Positions 16,448-25,198 of a DNA stretch of 36,055 nucleotides are shown piece after piece. Below the pieces are notes generated by a model. That model did not search any database. It saw only the letters and a program-made list of their open reading frames with translations, and was not told the origin of the DNA. Both the position numbers and the translations under genes were made by a program. Positions within the stretch are counted from its first letter, which is position 1. Every line of letters begins with the position of its first letter. This DNA is from an uncultured Lachnospiraceae bacterium. GTDB taxonomy: Bacteria; Bacillota; Clostridia; Lachnospirales; Lachnospiraceae. Where the stretch lies: positions 1-36,055 of the forward strand of contig CAJTSB010000025.1 of the NCBI GenBank assembly GCA_910578825.1. The letters are read 5' to 3'.

Positions 16448-17213
16448 AGAGGTATTGAATCTGGCAGTTTCGATGGGAGAGGAACTGTTGAAAAACGGCG
16501 GGGAAATTTACCGCGTACAAGAGACTGTATGTCGTGTCATGGAGGCATATGACGTATGGGATTACAATGTATTTGTTGTGACAAACGGAATTTTCGCCAC
16601 AGTTCATGAAGAACGTGCAGATGCCGGAAGTATGGTGCGCTATATTCCGCTTGGAGAAATCAATCTGGAGAAAATTGCTAAAATAAATCAGTTGTCCAGG
16701 GAGATCTGTCAGGGACATTGCAGTCTCAGGGAAGCGAACAAACGGCTGAAAGCGTGCAGGCAGGGAGCAGGGGTTAAAGATGTGACTCTGATATTTGCCT
16801 GTGGCATTGAGAGCGCGGGTTTTTGTTTTCTTCTGGGAGGGCATTTTATTGACAGTGTGTTTTCTTTTTTGTTGGGCATGTTGCTGCAAACGTTTCTCCT
16901 GATGGGAACAAAGCGTAATGTATCGAAATTTATATTGAATATTCTGGGAAGCGCCATGGTAACGGCGGGCAGTCTTGTGCTATACCGGTTAGTGCAGGAT
17001 ATTCTGTATGACCGCATCATAATTGGCGGAATTATAGTTTTGATGCCAGGTGTGGCGCTTGTTACAGGTATCCGCGATTTATTTAACGGAGATTATCTTT
17101 CGGGTGGAATTCGCATGATGGACGCCCTGCTTACAGGAATCTGTATTGCAGCAGGCGTTGGCGCGGCAGTTAAGATATTTCAACTACTGGGAGGGGGTGC
17201 ATTGCCCCTATGA
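16434..17213 (+). CDS. Threonine/serine exporter, ThrE N-terminal half (259 aa)
   Basis: DUF1212/ThrE family. A cytosolic N-terminal domain (about 1-115) begins with LAVSMGEELLKNGGEIYRVQETV, the conserved start, followed by about five membrane helices from residue 116 on. In Corynebacterium ThrE a single chain holds both halves; here the second half is the next gene, overlapping by four bases (ATGA), so the two proteins are made together and presumably form one exporter of threonine/serine or another small metabolite. It overlaps the preceding membrane-protein gene by 14 bases. Confidence 0.88.
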   Translation: MPQSKEVLNLAVSMGEELLKNGGEIYRVQETVCRVMEAYDVWDYNVFVVTNGIFATVHEERADAGSMVRYIPLGEINLEKIAKINQLSREICQGHCSLREANKRLKACRQGAGVKDVTLIFACGIESAGFCFLLGGHFIDSVFSFLLGMLLQTFLLMGTKRNVSKFILNILGSAMVTAGSLVLYRLVQDILYDRIIIGGIIVLMPGVALVTGIRDLFNGDYLSGGIRMMDALLTGICIAAGVGAAVKIFQLLGGGALPL

Positions 17214-17689
17214 TTATTCAGGTGTTGGTTGCTGTTATTTCTACACTGGCGTTTGCGGTGCTGTTTCATGTACCCAGGCAGGAATATCTCTATTGTGCGA
17301 TAAACGGAGGACTTGGTTGGGTCGTGTATAAGCTGTGTTTGTATTACGGTTTCGGCGGTGTTGTATCCTGTTTATGGGCGACATTAACATTGACGCTGGT
17401 GGCAAGGATTTTATCTGCCCTGCGAAAAATGCCGAGTACCGTATTTTTGCTCGCTGGTATTTTTACATTGGTACCAGGTTCCGGCGTATATTATACGGCA
17501 TATTATCTTATTATGAACGAACTTTCGAGAAGTACCGCCAAAGGGATTGAAACATTTAAAATCGCGGGTGCGATAGTATTTGGAATCATATTTGGACTTG
17601 CACTGCCGCAAAGCTGGTTTAACCGGCTGGGCAGATTGACGGATAGAAAGAAACCATCCGCAGCAAAAAAACCGTGTGGAAAAACATAA
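17210..17689 (+). CDS. Threonine/serine exporter, ThrE C-terminal half (159 aa)
   Basis: DUF3815/ThrE_2 protein with four to five membrane segments. The conserved FTLVPGSGVYYTAYYL (about 83-98) is visible. It pairs with the preceding ThrE half. The start codon overlaps the previous stop as ATGA. The end of the gene lies within the terminator hairpin: codons for the last residues form its left arm and the stop codon is in the loop. Confidence 0.88.
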   Translation: MIIQVLVAVISTLAFAVLFHVPRQEYLYCAINGGLGWVVYKLCLYYGFGGVVSCLWATLTLTLVARILSALRKMPSTVFLLAGIFTLVPGSGVYYTAYYLIMNELSRSTAKGIETFKIAGAIVFGIIFGLALPQSWFNRLGRLTDRKKPSAAKKPCGKT

Positions 17690-17707
17690 CATTCCACACG
17701 GTTTTTA
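17667..17707. terminator. Bidirectional intrinsic terminator
   Basis: ACCGTGTGGA (17671-17680) pairs with TCCACACGGT (17693-17702), with an A run before and a T run after. It therefore works on both strands, ending the plus-strand ThrE transcript and the convergent minus-strand glycosidase transcript. Confidence 0.92.
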
Positions 17708-17729
17708 TATACTCATCTAATCTGGCGGA

Positions 17730-19040
17730 TTATACCTCGCATTTCCAGAAATATGCGCTGTAAGGCAAAAGTTCGCTGCCGCCGCCGAAGTCGTGGAGTT
17801 CTCCACTGATCAGGTCAACTGCCTGCCCGCATCCGGCGTCAAAGTGCGCCGTATAAGATTCGCTGTCCGCATTGATAGCCACCAGTACGCGTTCATTCTG
17901 GGATTTACGCTCAAAGATACATTGCTTGTTGGTAAGGACTACAGAACGGAATTCTCCGTAATTTAATGCCTCAGATGATTTTTTTGCTGCGGTTAGTTTT
18001 GAAATCCAATCCGTCAATTCATTCCATTTCGGCTCTTCAAAACTGGGACGCAGGGACGGATCGCCATTTGACTTATCGCCTTTCTCTCCCCATTCGCTGC
18101 CATAGTAGACGCAGGGAATGCCAGGCATACCGAAACACAGAGTATAAATTAAAGGCAGATGTTCCGGAAGGCTCAGAATAGAGGCAATCCTGGATACATC
18201 GTGGTTGTCCACGAAACTCAGCAGGTGTTTTCCGCGGTACAGGGTCCAGTTCTCCGGACCAAACTGCCGGAGCAGGGAGTGAATGATTTCAAACATGTTC
18301 ATGGAATTGAAACTGGAATGCAGCCCTTTGTAGCATTCATAATTGGTAGCAGAGTGCAGCATGGAATCATTCATAAGCTGCTTGTAGTCGCCGTGGAGCA
18401 TCTCACCCACTAAGAAGAAGTCTTCTTTCAGGCTGTCGCAGTGATTGCGCAGTCTTCGTACAAAATCATGATCCAGACAATAAGCAACGTCCAGACGCAG
18501 TCCGTCAATATCCCATTTGTCTACCCAATAGGAAACGCTTTCCAGGAGATACTGGATGACCTCTTCATTGCGCAGATTTAATTTCACCAGGTCAAAATTT
18601 CCTTCCCAGCCTTCGTACCAGAGTCCGTCATTGTAATGGGAGTTTCCATTGAAATCAATATGGAACCAGTCGCGGTAGCGGGAATTTTCCCGGTTCTTCA
18701 GAACGTCCTGGAATGCGAAAAAGCCTCTGCCCGCATGGTTGAATACGCCGTCCAACACGATGCGGATACCAGCTTCGTGCATAGCGTCGCAGACTTCTTT
18801 GAAATCATCGTTATCGCCCAGACGCACGTCAATTTGGCGGTAGTCCCTGGCATTATAGCCGTGGGTGTCAGATTCAAACAGTGGAGAGAAATAGACGGCG
18901 TTTACGCCTAATTTTTCCAGATGTGGAATCCAGTCTTTTATTTTCAGAATGCGTTTTGCGGCAACTCCATCGTTTTCAAACGGCGCTCCGCAGAATCCCA
19001 GAGGATAAATTTGATAAAATACACTTTCGTATGCCCACAT
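17730..19040 (-). CDS. GH13 alpha-amylase-family glycosidase (436 aa)
   Basis: Retaining alpha-glycosidase with the (beta/alpha)8 barrel. Visible GH13 regions: VFNHAG (99-104), GLRLDVA (180-186, nucleophile Asp184), VGEMLHG (211-217, acid/base Glu213) and FVDNHD (276-281, transition-state Asp278). There is no signal peptide, so it acts in the cytosol, probably on imported malto-oligosaccharides (neopullulanase/maltogenic-type branch). It has only a short C-terminal beta domain. The start at 19040 is chosen because AAAGGATTG lies before it and the protein begins WAYESVFYQIYP, a typical start; a frame extending to 19097 lacks a site. It has its own promoter. Confidence 0.9.
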   Translation of the reverse strand: MWAYESVFYQIYPLGFCGAPFENDGVAAKRILKIKDWIPHLEKLGVNAVYFSPLFESDTHGYNARDYRQIDVRLGDNDDFKEVCDAMHEAGIRIVLDGVFNHAGRGFFAFQDVLKNRENSRYRDWFHIDFNGNSHYNDGLWYEGWEGNFDLVKLNLRNEEVIQYLLESVSYWVDKWDIDGLRLDVAYCLDHDFVRRLRNHCDSLKEDFFLVGEMLHGDYKQLMNDSMLHSATNYECYKGLHSSFNSMNMFEIIHSLLRQFGPENWTLYRGKHLLSFVDNHDVSRIASILSLPEHLPLIYTLCFGMPGIPCVYYGSEWGEKGDKSNGDPSLRPSFEEPKWNELTDWISKLTAAKKSSEALNYGEFRSVVLTNKQCIFERKSQNERVLVAINADSESYTAHFDAGCGQAVDLISGELHDFGGGSELLPYSAYFWKCEV

Positions 19041-19109
19041 AATATACAATCCTTTCTGTAAAAAGTTCTCAATCGTTATAATGAAATGTAAAGACATTCA
19101 GATAACATT

Positions 19110-19138
19110 ATTATAGTGTTTCCTCGCGGCTGTGGCAA
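19110..19138 (-). promoter_or_regulatory. Promoter of the GH13 gene
   Basis: On the minus strand TTGCCA (19138-19133), 17 bases, TATAAT (19115-19110). The -10 box is perfect and the -35 has one mismatch. It gives a leader of about 65 bases. Confidence 0.65.
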
Positions 19139-19185
19139 TGCAAAAATAAAAATAATGAGTTTTTACTGTACAAACAGGTTGAATG

Positions 19186-19995
19186 TTACTTTTTACTCAT
19201 ATCCCGGGATTTCTGTACACAGGCGCGCTGGGCGGCGATGACGGCATTTCGCAATCCTTCCTGTTCCAGCATGGCGACAGCCTCAATCGTGGTTCCGCCG
19301 GGAGAGCAGACTTCATCCTTGAGGATGCCCGGGTGTTTTCCGGTTTCCAGTACCATTTTTGCGGCGCCCAGCACGGATTGCGCGGCAAATTTATAGGCCT
19401 GCGCCCGCGGCATCCCATCGGCAACGGCGGCGTCTGCCATAGCCTCAATAAACAGATAGGCATAGGCGGGAGAGGAACCGGAGACGCCGATAACTGTATC
19501 CATCATGGATTCGGGGACAACCTCGCATTTTCCAAAGCTTTCAAAGATGGAAATTACCCGTGTAAGCTCCGTCTCCGAGATATTTTCATTGGCGCAGAGC
19601 GCGCTCATTGCCTCTCCCACAAACGCGGGGGTATTCGGCATGGCACGTACAAGTTTGATTTCTTTTCCAAACGCGGAAGTGATGTCTGCGATGCTCTGCC
19701 CGGCGGCAATGGATATGATTAAGGTTTCGGGATGAATATGGTTTTTGATTTGTGAAATGATTTCTCCGAAGAGATAAGGTTTGACCGCGAGAAAGAGAAT
19801 GTCTGATTTTTCAGCGACAAAGGCGTTGTCGTTTTCGGTGTTGATTCCAAAACGTTCTCTCAGGGAGGCGAGCGTTTTTTCTGTCTTCGCCGTGGCGGTA
19901 ATCAGTTCTTTGCCGGCGAGACCGCTGTTTAAAATGCCTCCGATCATAGCGCTTGCCATGTTCCCGCCGCCAATAAATCCAATCGTTTTATTCAT
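19186..19995 (-). CDS. proC: Pyrroline-5-carboxylate reductase ProC (269 aa)
   Basis: Last step of proline synthesis: reduces pyrroline-5-carboxylate with NAD(P)H. An N-terminal Rossmann motif IGFIGGGNMASAMIGG (about 5-20) is followed by VKPYLFGEI, RAMPNTPAFVGEAMSAL (about 116-132) and the C-terminal signature region SPGGTTIEAVAMLE. Ribosome site GGAGG lies eleven bases before the ATG. Length is normal. Proline genes proA/proB are not beside it. It has a strong own promoter. Confidence 0.95.
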   Translation of the reverse strand: MNKTIGFIGGGNMASAMIGGILNSGLAGKELITATAKTEKTLASLRERFGINTENDNAFVAEKSDILFLAVKPYLFGEIISQIKNHIHPETLIISIAAGQSIADITSAFGKEIKLVRAMPNTPAFVGEAMSALCANENISETELTRVISIFESFGKCEVVPESMMDTVIGVSGSSPAYAYLFIEAMADAAVADGMPRAQAYKFAAQSVLGAAKMVLETGKHPGILKDEVCSPGGTTIEAVAMLEQEGLRNAVIAAQRACVQKSRDMSKK

Positions 19996-20081
19996 AATGT
20001 ATAGACCTCCAATCTTATTGTTTCTCTGTTTGTAAAGGCAGGTTCGAGTTCTGCCGTTTCCGGTTGAAATGACTTTTGGGT

Positions 20082-20110
20082 ATTATAGACTCTGGCAGTA
20101 GAAAAGTCAA
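20082..20110 (-). promoter_or_regulatory. proC promoter
   Basis: On the minus strand TTGACT (20110-20105), 17 bases, TATAAT (20087-20082). The 300 bases between proC and hypB hold this promoter, the divergent hypB promoter and its two operators; no other gene is seen there. Confidence 0.75.
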
Positions 20111-20188
20111 GGCACATCGGTTTCATCTGTGTTTTTCAAGGCCTGACTGGTTATGTGAGAAGAATCAGCCTGTAATCAGTTTTGGAAT

Positions 20189-20199
20189 TGGTCGTACCA
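20189..20199. promoter_or_regulatory. FadR/GntR-type operator O1 of the hyp operon
   Basis: TGGT-CGT-ACCA, a perfect TGGT-N3-ACCA palindrome, the form bound by FadR-subfamily GntR regulators such as LldR and PdhR. It lies 18 bases upstream of the -35 box. A regulator of that subfamily is encoded at 26954-27661. Confidence 0.7.
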
Positions 20200-20217
20200 G
20201 ATATAACAACCCTGTGA

Positions 20218-20246
20218 TTGACATTATAAATATATGGGGTTATAAT
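20218..20246 (+). promoter_or_regulatory. Perfect consensus promoter of the hyp operon
   Basis: TTGACA (20218-20223), 17 bases, TATAAT (20241-20246). A promoter this strong would be nearly constitutive without a repressor, which fits the two flanking operators. Confidence 0.9.
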
Positions 20247-20267
20247 AAATTTAATATTTAATGTAAC

Positions 20268-20278
20268 TGGTATAACCA
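20268..20278. promoter_or_regulatory. FadR/GntR-type operator O2 of the hyp operon
   Basis: TGGT-ATA-ACCA, a perfect TGGT-N3-ACCA palindrome about 15 bases after the expected transcription start. Its centre is 79 bases from that of O1, so one dimer on each site could loop over the promoter. Confidence 0.7.
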
Positions 20279-20295
20279 ATAGGAGTAACGGTAAT

Positions 20296-20970
20296 ATGAA
20301 AGATTTTAAGGTAATTGAAGTCAAGCGCAGCATCTTAGATGATAACGATGCGGACGCGGCGAAACTCAGGGAAGAGTTAAAAGAGCAGGGAACATTTCTT
20401 TTGAATCTCATGTCATCTCCAGGGGCAGGGAAGACTACAATGTTAAAGAGGTTGATTTCCATGCTGGGGGATGAAATGAAAATTGGCGTCATGGAAGCGG
20501 ACATTGACTCGGACGTGGATGCGCAGGCAGTTGCAGAAACGGGTGCGCGCTCAATTCAGCTTCATACCGGAGGCATGTGCCATCTGGACGCGTCTATGAC
20601 GAGGCAGGGGCTTTTGGAATTTGGTACGGCAGATTTGGATTTGGTGATATTGGAGAATGTCGGCAATCTGGTGTGCCCTGCGGAATTTGACACAGGGGCA
20701 TGTAAGAATGTGATGATTCTTTCGGTGCCTGAAGGGGATGATAAGCCTCTGAAGTATCCGCTGATGTTTTCTGTTTGTGATGTGGTGCTTATCAATAAGA
20801 TAGACGTACTGCCTTATTTTGATTTTGATCTGGATAAATGCAGGGAATATATTCATATGAGAAATCCGCAAGCGAAGATAATTCCCATCTCTGCAAGAGA
20901 CGGAGAGGGTTTTATGGAGTGGACACAGTGGTTGCGTGAACAGGTGTCCGCGTGGATAAATAAAATATAA
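20296..20970 (+). CDS. hypB: HypB nickel-insertion GTPase (224 aa)
   Basis: SIMIBI-class GTPase that delivers nickel to maturing enzymes together with HypA. P-loop SSPGAGKTT (40-48), Asp-rich switch EADIDSDVDAQ (67-77), the dimer-interface metal site Cys95-His96 in GGMCHLDA and Cys127 in NVGNLVCPAEFD, and the base motif NKID (167-170) are all intact. The N-terminal CxxCGC nickel site of the E. coli protein and any His-rich stretch are absent. It is the first gene of a four-gene operon under a strong operator-flanked promoter, with hypA as the last gene. HypC, D, E, F and hydrogenase subunits are absent from the window, so the client is not evident. Confidence 0.93.
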   Translation: MKDFKVIEVKRSILDDNDADAAKLREELKEQGTFLLNLMSSPGAGKTTMLKRLISMLGDEMKIGVMEADIDSDVDAQAVAETGARSIQLHTGGMCHLDASMTRQGLLEFGTADLDLVILENVGNLVCPAEFDTGACKNVMILSVPEGDDKPLKYPLMFSVCDVVLINKIDVLPYFDFDLDKCREYIHMRNPQAKIIPISARDGEGFMEWTQWLREQVSAWINKI

Positions 20971-20984
20971 AAGGAAAGAGGGTA

Positions 20985-22028
20985 ATGATTATGATGTTTC
21001 AGGTGTATGGAGATGGCGCAGGCTGGCAGCTTTTTGGGTGGCTGCTGGTATTTGTCAGTCTGATTTTGGTGAACGAGGTTGCGCGCCGTTCAAAAATCGG
21101 AGGGATTTGCTGTTTTCTGGCGTTGCCGGCGGCATTGACCGTGTATTTTATTGCAATTCAAATTGGTGCGGCGACAGGTGCGCAGTGGGCGTTGGAGAAC
21201 GACACGTACTTACATATGAACAGCTGGTTCCACTATGCAAAGCTGTATGCGGCAACAGCTGGCTGTATTGGATTCATGATGCTCAAATATAAATGGAGCA
21301 TCGGCAAGACGCAGTGGTTTAAAGTATTTCCGTTTGCAATTGTGGCAATCAATATTTTAATTGCCGTGGGCAGTGATTTTGAATCGGGAATCCGTGGTTT
21401 TATGGCGCTTGCCGAGCAGGGCGACCGCTGGTGGCTTTCTTCGGAAAACGTATGGCTGTACGGCGGCTGGTGGAACTGGGTGAATGGTATCGCAGGAATT
21501 ATCAATATTTTCTGTATGACTGGCTGGTGGGGCATTTATGCGTCCAAGGACAAGAAAGATATGCTGTGGCCGGATATGACCTGGTGTTACATCATTGCCT
21601 ATGATATCTGGAATTTTGCTTATACCTATAACAACCTGCCAACGCATACCTGGTACTGCGGTATGGCGCTGCTGTTGGCGCCCACCTTTGCGGCTATGCT
21701 GTGGAACAAGGGCGGCTGGATCCAGAACCGCGCCAATACGCTGGCTCTGTGGTGTATGTTTGCACAGGTATTTCCACTGTTTCAGGATGAAGGCAGATTT
21801 GCAGTTCTTCCATCACTTTACAAAGACGGCGTGATGGATGCAGCAGTGCGTCCCGGTGCGGCTGACCCGACAATGCAGGGCGTGATTTCCGCACTTGCAT
21901 TGATTGCCAACGTGGTCTGTATGGCAGCAATCATCAAACGTTCGATGGAGCAGAAGAAGAATCCCTATACCAACGAAATTTTCACAGACCAGAAAGATTT
22001 CAAGGATGCAATGGCAAGGGCAGAATAA
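20985..22028 (+). CDS. DUF5692-type polytopic membrane protein (347 aa)
   Basis: About nine hydrophobic segments, very rich in Trp. Several polar residues sit in or beside membrane segments, notably NDTYLHMNSWFHYAKLY (about 68-84) and NNLPTHTWYCGM (about 215-226), where His, Asp and Cys could bind a metal or cofactor. I recall proteins of this type as DUF5692, function unknown. Start 20985 has AAGGA nine bases upstream; 20991 is also possible. It lies 14 bases after hypB and before the Fe-S flavoprotein, so it may be the membrane partner of that oxidoreductase, or the nickel client. Neither is shown by the sequence itself. Confidence 0.75.
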   Translation: MIMMFQVYGDGAGWQLFGWLLVFVSLILVNEVARRSKIGGICCFLALPAALTVYFIAIQIGAATGAQWALENDTYLHMNSWFHYAKLYAATAGCIGFMMLKYKWSIGKTQWFKVFPFAIVAINILIAVGSDFESGIRGFMALAEQGDRWWLSSENVWLYGGWWNWVNGIAGIINIFCMTGWWGIYASKDKKDMLWPDMTWCYIIAYDIWNFAYTYNNLPTHTWYCGMALLLAPTFAAMLWNKGGWIQNRANTLALWCMFAQVFPLFQDEGRFAVLPSLYKDGVMDAAVRPGAADPTMQGVISALALIANVVCMAAIIKRSMEQKKNPYTNEIFTDQKDFKDAMARAE

Positions 22029-22084
22029 AATACGAAATGTAACGGTAGACGGAATAATTACTACCAAGAGAGGAGACTGAGACT

Positions 22085-24838
22085 ATGGCAGATCCATTAT
22101 TTCCCAATCCCCACCCCGAGGAACCATTTCGGGAGCCGGTTGCAAAGCTGGCGAAAATGATAACAGACAGAATTCCCATCGTGCTGGGTCTGGAGAAGAT
22201 TACCAGGGATTCTCCGGAATACATAGGACTTAGCGCCATCTGCACAGATGAGATGGCAGAGATTGCCATGAAGATGGGCAAGCGCAAGCCTCGCACACTG
22301 GAGGACATGGTAAGGCTTACAGGCAGGGATAAAGCGTACCTGGAGGATATTTTGCAGAAAATGTCCATAAACGGACTGATAGAATATAACTGGGAGAATC
22401 CGCAGCATGAAAAGCAATATGTATTGCCGATGTTTGTTCCTGGAAGCGCGGAGTTTGCCAATATGAATGCCGACCTTTTGGAGGAGCATCCGGAAATGGG
22501 GCGTTTCTTTGAGCGTATGAGCCGTCTGCCACTGGAAAAAGTGACCCCGATGGTGCCGCCGGGAGGAGCTGGAATCGGTATGCATGTAATTCCGGTGGAG
22601 AAGGCTATCGAGATGGAGAATCAGTCTGTCTCCGTGGAGCATATTTCCCACTGGCTGGATAAATACGATGGGAAGTATGCGGCGAGTCCCTGTTCTTGCC
22701 GCCGTTCCCGCAAGACGTTTGAGGAAGGCTGCGGGGACGATCCGGAAGGATGGTGCATTGCCGTAGGCGATATGGCGGATTATGTGGTGGAGACCAACAA
22801 AGGCGGTCGCTACATAACCAGAGAGGAAGCGCTGGAAATTATGAAGGTGGCGGAAGAGAACGGTTTTGTCCACCAGATTACGAATATTGACGGCGAGGAT
22901 AAGATTTTTGCCATCTGTAACTGCAACGTCAATGTCTGCTATGCGCTGCGCACGTCCCAGTTGTTTAATACGCCGAATATGTCCCGTTCCGCTTATGTGG
23001 CGCATGTGAAGACAGAAAACTGCGTGGCATGCGGACGCTGCGTGGAATACTGTCCGGCAGGCGCGGTAAAGCTTGGGCAGAAACTGTGCAGGAAAGATGG
23101 CAGCGAGGTTGCTTATCCCAAGCATCCCCTTCCCTCCGAGGTGAAATGGGGACCCCATATGTGGACGGAGGATTACCGGGATAAGAACCGCATCAATTGT
23201 TATGATACAGGGACGGCTCCCTGCAAGACGGCATGTCCGGCGCATATTGCGGTACAGGGTTATCTGAAGATGGCGGCACAGGGCAGATATCAGGACGCCC
23301 TGGCATTGATTAAGAAAGAAAATCCGTTCCCGGCAGTCTGCGGGCATGTCTGCAACCGCAGATGTGAGGACGCCTGTACGAGAGGCACGATTGACGAGGC
23401 GATTGCCATTGACGAGGTGAAACGTTTCATTGCGGAACAGGATTTGAAGGCAGAGACGAGATATATACCGAAGAAAGTGGTTCCTTCTCTCAAAGGGGAA
23501 TTTACAGAGAAAATCGCCATTATCGGCGGAGGTCCGGCAGGGCTGTCCTGTGCGTTTTATCTGGCGGAAAAAGGTTACCATCCTACCGTATTTGAGAAGA
23601 ATCAGAAAGCGGGCGGCATGCTGGTATATGGCATCCCATCCTTTAAACTGGAGAAGGACGTCGTACAGGCAGAGATTGACATCATAGAAGAGATGGGCGT
23701 GGAAATTAAGACCGGCATCGAAGTAGGCAAGGATATCACGCTTGACGAGCTGCGTGCGCAGGGCTATCAGGCATTTTACATAGCCATTGGCTGCCAGGGA
23801 GGAAGAGGCGCAGGCATTGCCGGAGAAGATGCGGAAGGCGTTATGAGCGCCGTTGATTTCCTTCGTACAGTCGGCGGGGATGAGTCTTATCAGGTCAAGG
23901 GCAGAACCGTTGTCATCGGCGGTGGAAATGTGGCAGTTGATGTGGCGCGTACCAGCAGCCGATGCGGATCAGAGTGTGTGTCCATGTACTGCCTGGAGAG
24001 CAGGGATGAGATGCCGGCGTCAAAGGAAGAGATTGCGGAGGTTGAAGAAGAAGGCATTTCTCTTGTATGCGGCTGGGGTCCCAAAGAGATTCTCACGGAG
24101 AATGGCAAAGTGACGGGCGTCGTCTTTAAGAAATGTATCTCGGTTACGGATGCGGACGGGAAATTTGCTCCACAGTATGACGAAAGCGATACCGTCACAG
24201 TGGAATGTGAAAATGTATTCCTGAGCATCGGGCAGAGCATTGTATGGAAAGACCTCCTGAAGGGTTCCAAAGTGGAACTGGGAAGAGGAAACAGTGCAGT
24301 GGCAGATCCCCTGACCTACCAGACGGCGGAGCCGGATATTTTTGTGGGCGGTGACGTCTACACGGGACCGAAATTTGCTATTGACGCGATTGCAGCCGGC
24401 AAGGAGGGCGCAGTATCTATTCATCGTTTTGTGCAGCCTCATACCAGCATGACGATTGGACGTAATCGCCGTCAGTTTGTGGAGCTCGATAAAGAAAATA
24501 TCAAAATAGAAGAATACGATAATTCCAGCCGTCAGATTCCGGGAACGGATCATGGTGATGAGCGTAAGAAATCGTTCCGTGATGTCTCCCAGACATTCAC
24601 CGAAGAACAGGTGAAAAAGGAAACGGCCAGATGTTTAAGCTGCGGAGCCTCGGTGGTGGATGAGAATCGCTGTATTGGCTGCGGCGTCTGTACGACGAAG
24701 TGTGAATTTGACGCAATTCATCTGTATCGGGAGAATCCGGAATGCAGTACAATGCGAAAGAGCGAGGATAAGCTCAAATACATTCTTCCCTATGGCGCCA
24801 AACAGGCAATCAAGGTGAAGTTCTCTAAGAAAAAGTAA
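22085..24838 (+). CDS. Fe-S/flavin oxidoreductase: ferredoxin-type N-half fused to GltD-like NAD(P)H dehydrogenase (917 aa)
   Basis: A multi-domain soluble electron-transfer protein. Residues about 60-105 look like a winged helix (TLEDMVRLTGRDKAYLED). Next is a Cys-rich domain (Cys203, 205, 216, 224, 278, 280, 285) and a 4Fe-4S ferredoxin motif (Cys313, 316, 319, 323). Residues about 375-455 are the GltD-type 2x[4Fe-4S] helical domain (Cys380, 384, 419, 423, 427, 431). FAD binding is GGGPAG (481-486) and NAD(P) binding GGGNVA (612-617). A second ferredoxin motif (Cys863, 866, 869, 873, with Cys850/853) closes it. It probably takes electrons from NAD(P)H to an unknown acceptor. No glutamate synthase large subunit is nearby, so it is not GltD itself. 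Confidence 0.85.
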   Translation: MADPLFPNPHPEEPFREPVAKLAKMITDRIPIVLGLEKITRDSPEYIGLSAICTDEMAEIAMKMGKRKPRTLEDMVRLTGRDKAYLEDILQKMSINGLIEYNWENPQHEKQYVLPMFVPGSAEFANMNADLLEEHPEMGRFFERMSRLPLEKVTPMVPPGGAGIGMHVIPVEKAIEMENQSVSVEHISHWLDKYDGKYAASPCSCRRSRKTFEEGCGDDPEGWCIAVGDMADYVVETNKGGRYITREEALEIMKVAEENGFVHQITNIDGEDKIFAICNCNVNVCYALRTSQLFNTPNMSRSAYVAHVKTENCVACGRCVEYCPAGAVKLGQKLCRKDGSEVAYPKHPLPSEVKWGPHMWTEDYRDKNRINCYDTGTAPCKTACPAHIAVQGYLKMAAQGRYQDALALIKKENPFPAVCGHVCNRRCEDACTRGTIDEAIAIDEVKRFIAEQDLKAETRYIPKKVVPSLKGEFTEKIAIIGGGPAGLSCAFYLAEKGYHPTVFEKNQKAGGMLVYGIPSFKLEKDVVQAEIDIIEEMGVEIKTGIEVGKDITLDELRAQGYQAFYIAIGCQGGRGAGIAGEDAEGVMSAVDFLRTVGGDESYQVKGRTVVIGGGNVAVDVARTSSRCGSECVSMYCLESRDEMPASKEEIAEVEEEGISLVCGWGPKEILTENGKVTGVVFKKCISVTDADGKFAPQYDESDTVTVECENVFLSIGQSIVWKDLLKGSKVELGRGNSAVADPLTYQTAEPDIFVGGDVYTGPKFAIDAIAAGKEGAVSIHRFVQPHTSMTIGRNRRQFVELDKENIKIEEYDNSSRQIPGTDHGDERKKSFRDVSQTFTEEQVKKETARCLSCGASVVDENRCIGCGVCTTKCEFDAIHLYRENPECSTMRKSEDKLKYILPYGAKQAIKVKFSKKK

Positions 24839-24850
24839 AGGTCGGTTGAT

Positions 24851-25198
24851 ATGCACGAGCTTGGAGTAGTGTTTCATGTGATAAAAATCGTGGAGGAAGT
24901 TGCCACAGAAAATAAGTTGACAGAAGTGGAATCCGTGACGCTGGAGCTGGGGGAAGTGTCCGGCGTCATCGAATCCTATCTGCAGAACTGTTGGAAATGG
25001 GCGGTGAAAAAACGCAGTGAAATCTTGAAGGACGCTGTGTTGAGAGTGGAGACGATTCCTGCTATCACATACTGTGAAGATTGCAGGAATGTTTACGGCA
25101 CAATTGAGCATGGGAAAATATGTCCCTGCTGCGGGAGTGGGAACACTTATCTGCAGCAGGGGAATGAGTTTCAGATCAAAGAGATTAGCGCTTGCTAG
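24851..25198 (+). CDS. hypA: HypA nickel metallochaperone (115 aa)
   Basis: Works with HypB to load nickel. The N-terminal Met-His2-Glu3 needed for nickel binding is present, as is the zinc site Cys75-x2-Cys78 and Cys91-x2-Cys94 (CPCC). The gene begins 12 bases after the oxidoreductase, with only a modest AAAGG site, and is the last of the operon. Its final codons and stop codon form part of a terminator hairpin. Confidence 0.93.
   Translation: MHELGVVFHVIKIVEEVATENKLTEVESVTLELGEVSGVIESYLQNCWKWAVKKRSEILKDAVLRVETIPAITYCEDCRNVYGTIEHGKICPCCGSGNTYLQQGNEFQIKEISAC

Noticed and set aside
20038..20065. GGTTCGAGT within GGCAG...CTGCC looks like a tRNA T-arm
   Set aside because: No matching acceptor, D or anticodon arms lie within 75 bases on either side, and the stretch sits in the proC leader. 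Treated as chance.
22097..23581. Long minus-strand frame within the oxidoreductase gene
   Set aside because: It lies wholly opposite a gene with clear domains, has no ribosome site and codes for a low-complexity His/Arg-rich product; a shadow frame.
22085..24838. Glutamate synthase small subunit (GltD)
   Set aside because: The C-terminal half is GltD-like, but the protein is twice as long, carries extra ferredoxin domains, and no GltB is adjacent.
20296..25198. NiFe hydrogenase gene cluster
   Set aside because: Only hypA and hypB are present. I found no hydrogenase L1/L2 CxxC motifs and no hypC-F in the window.
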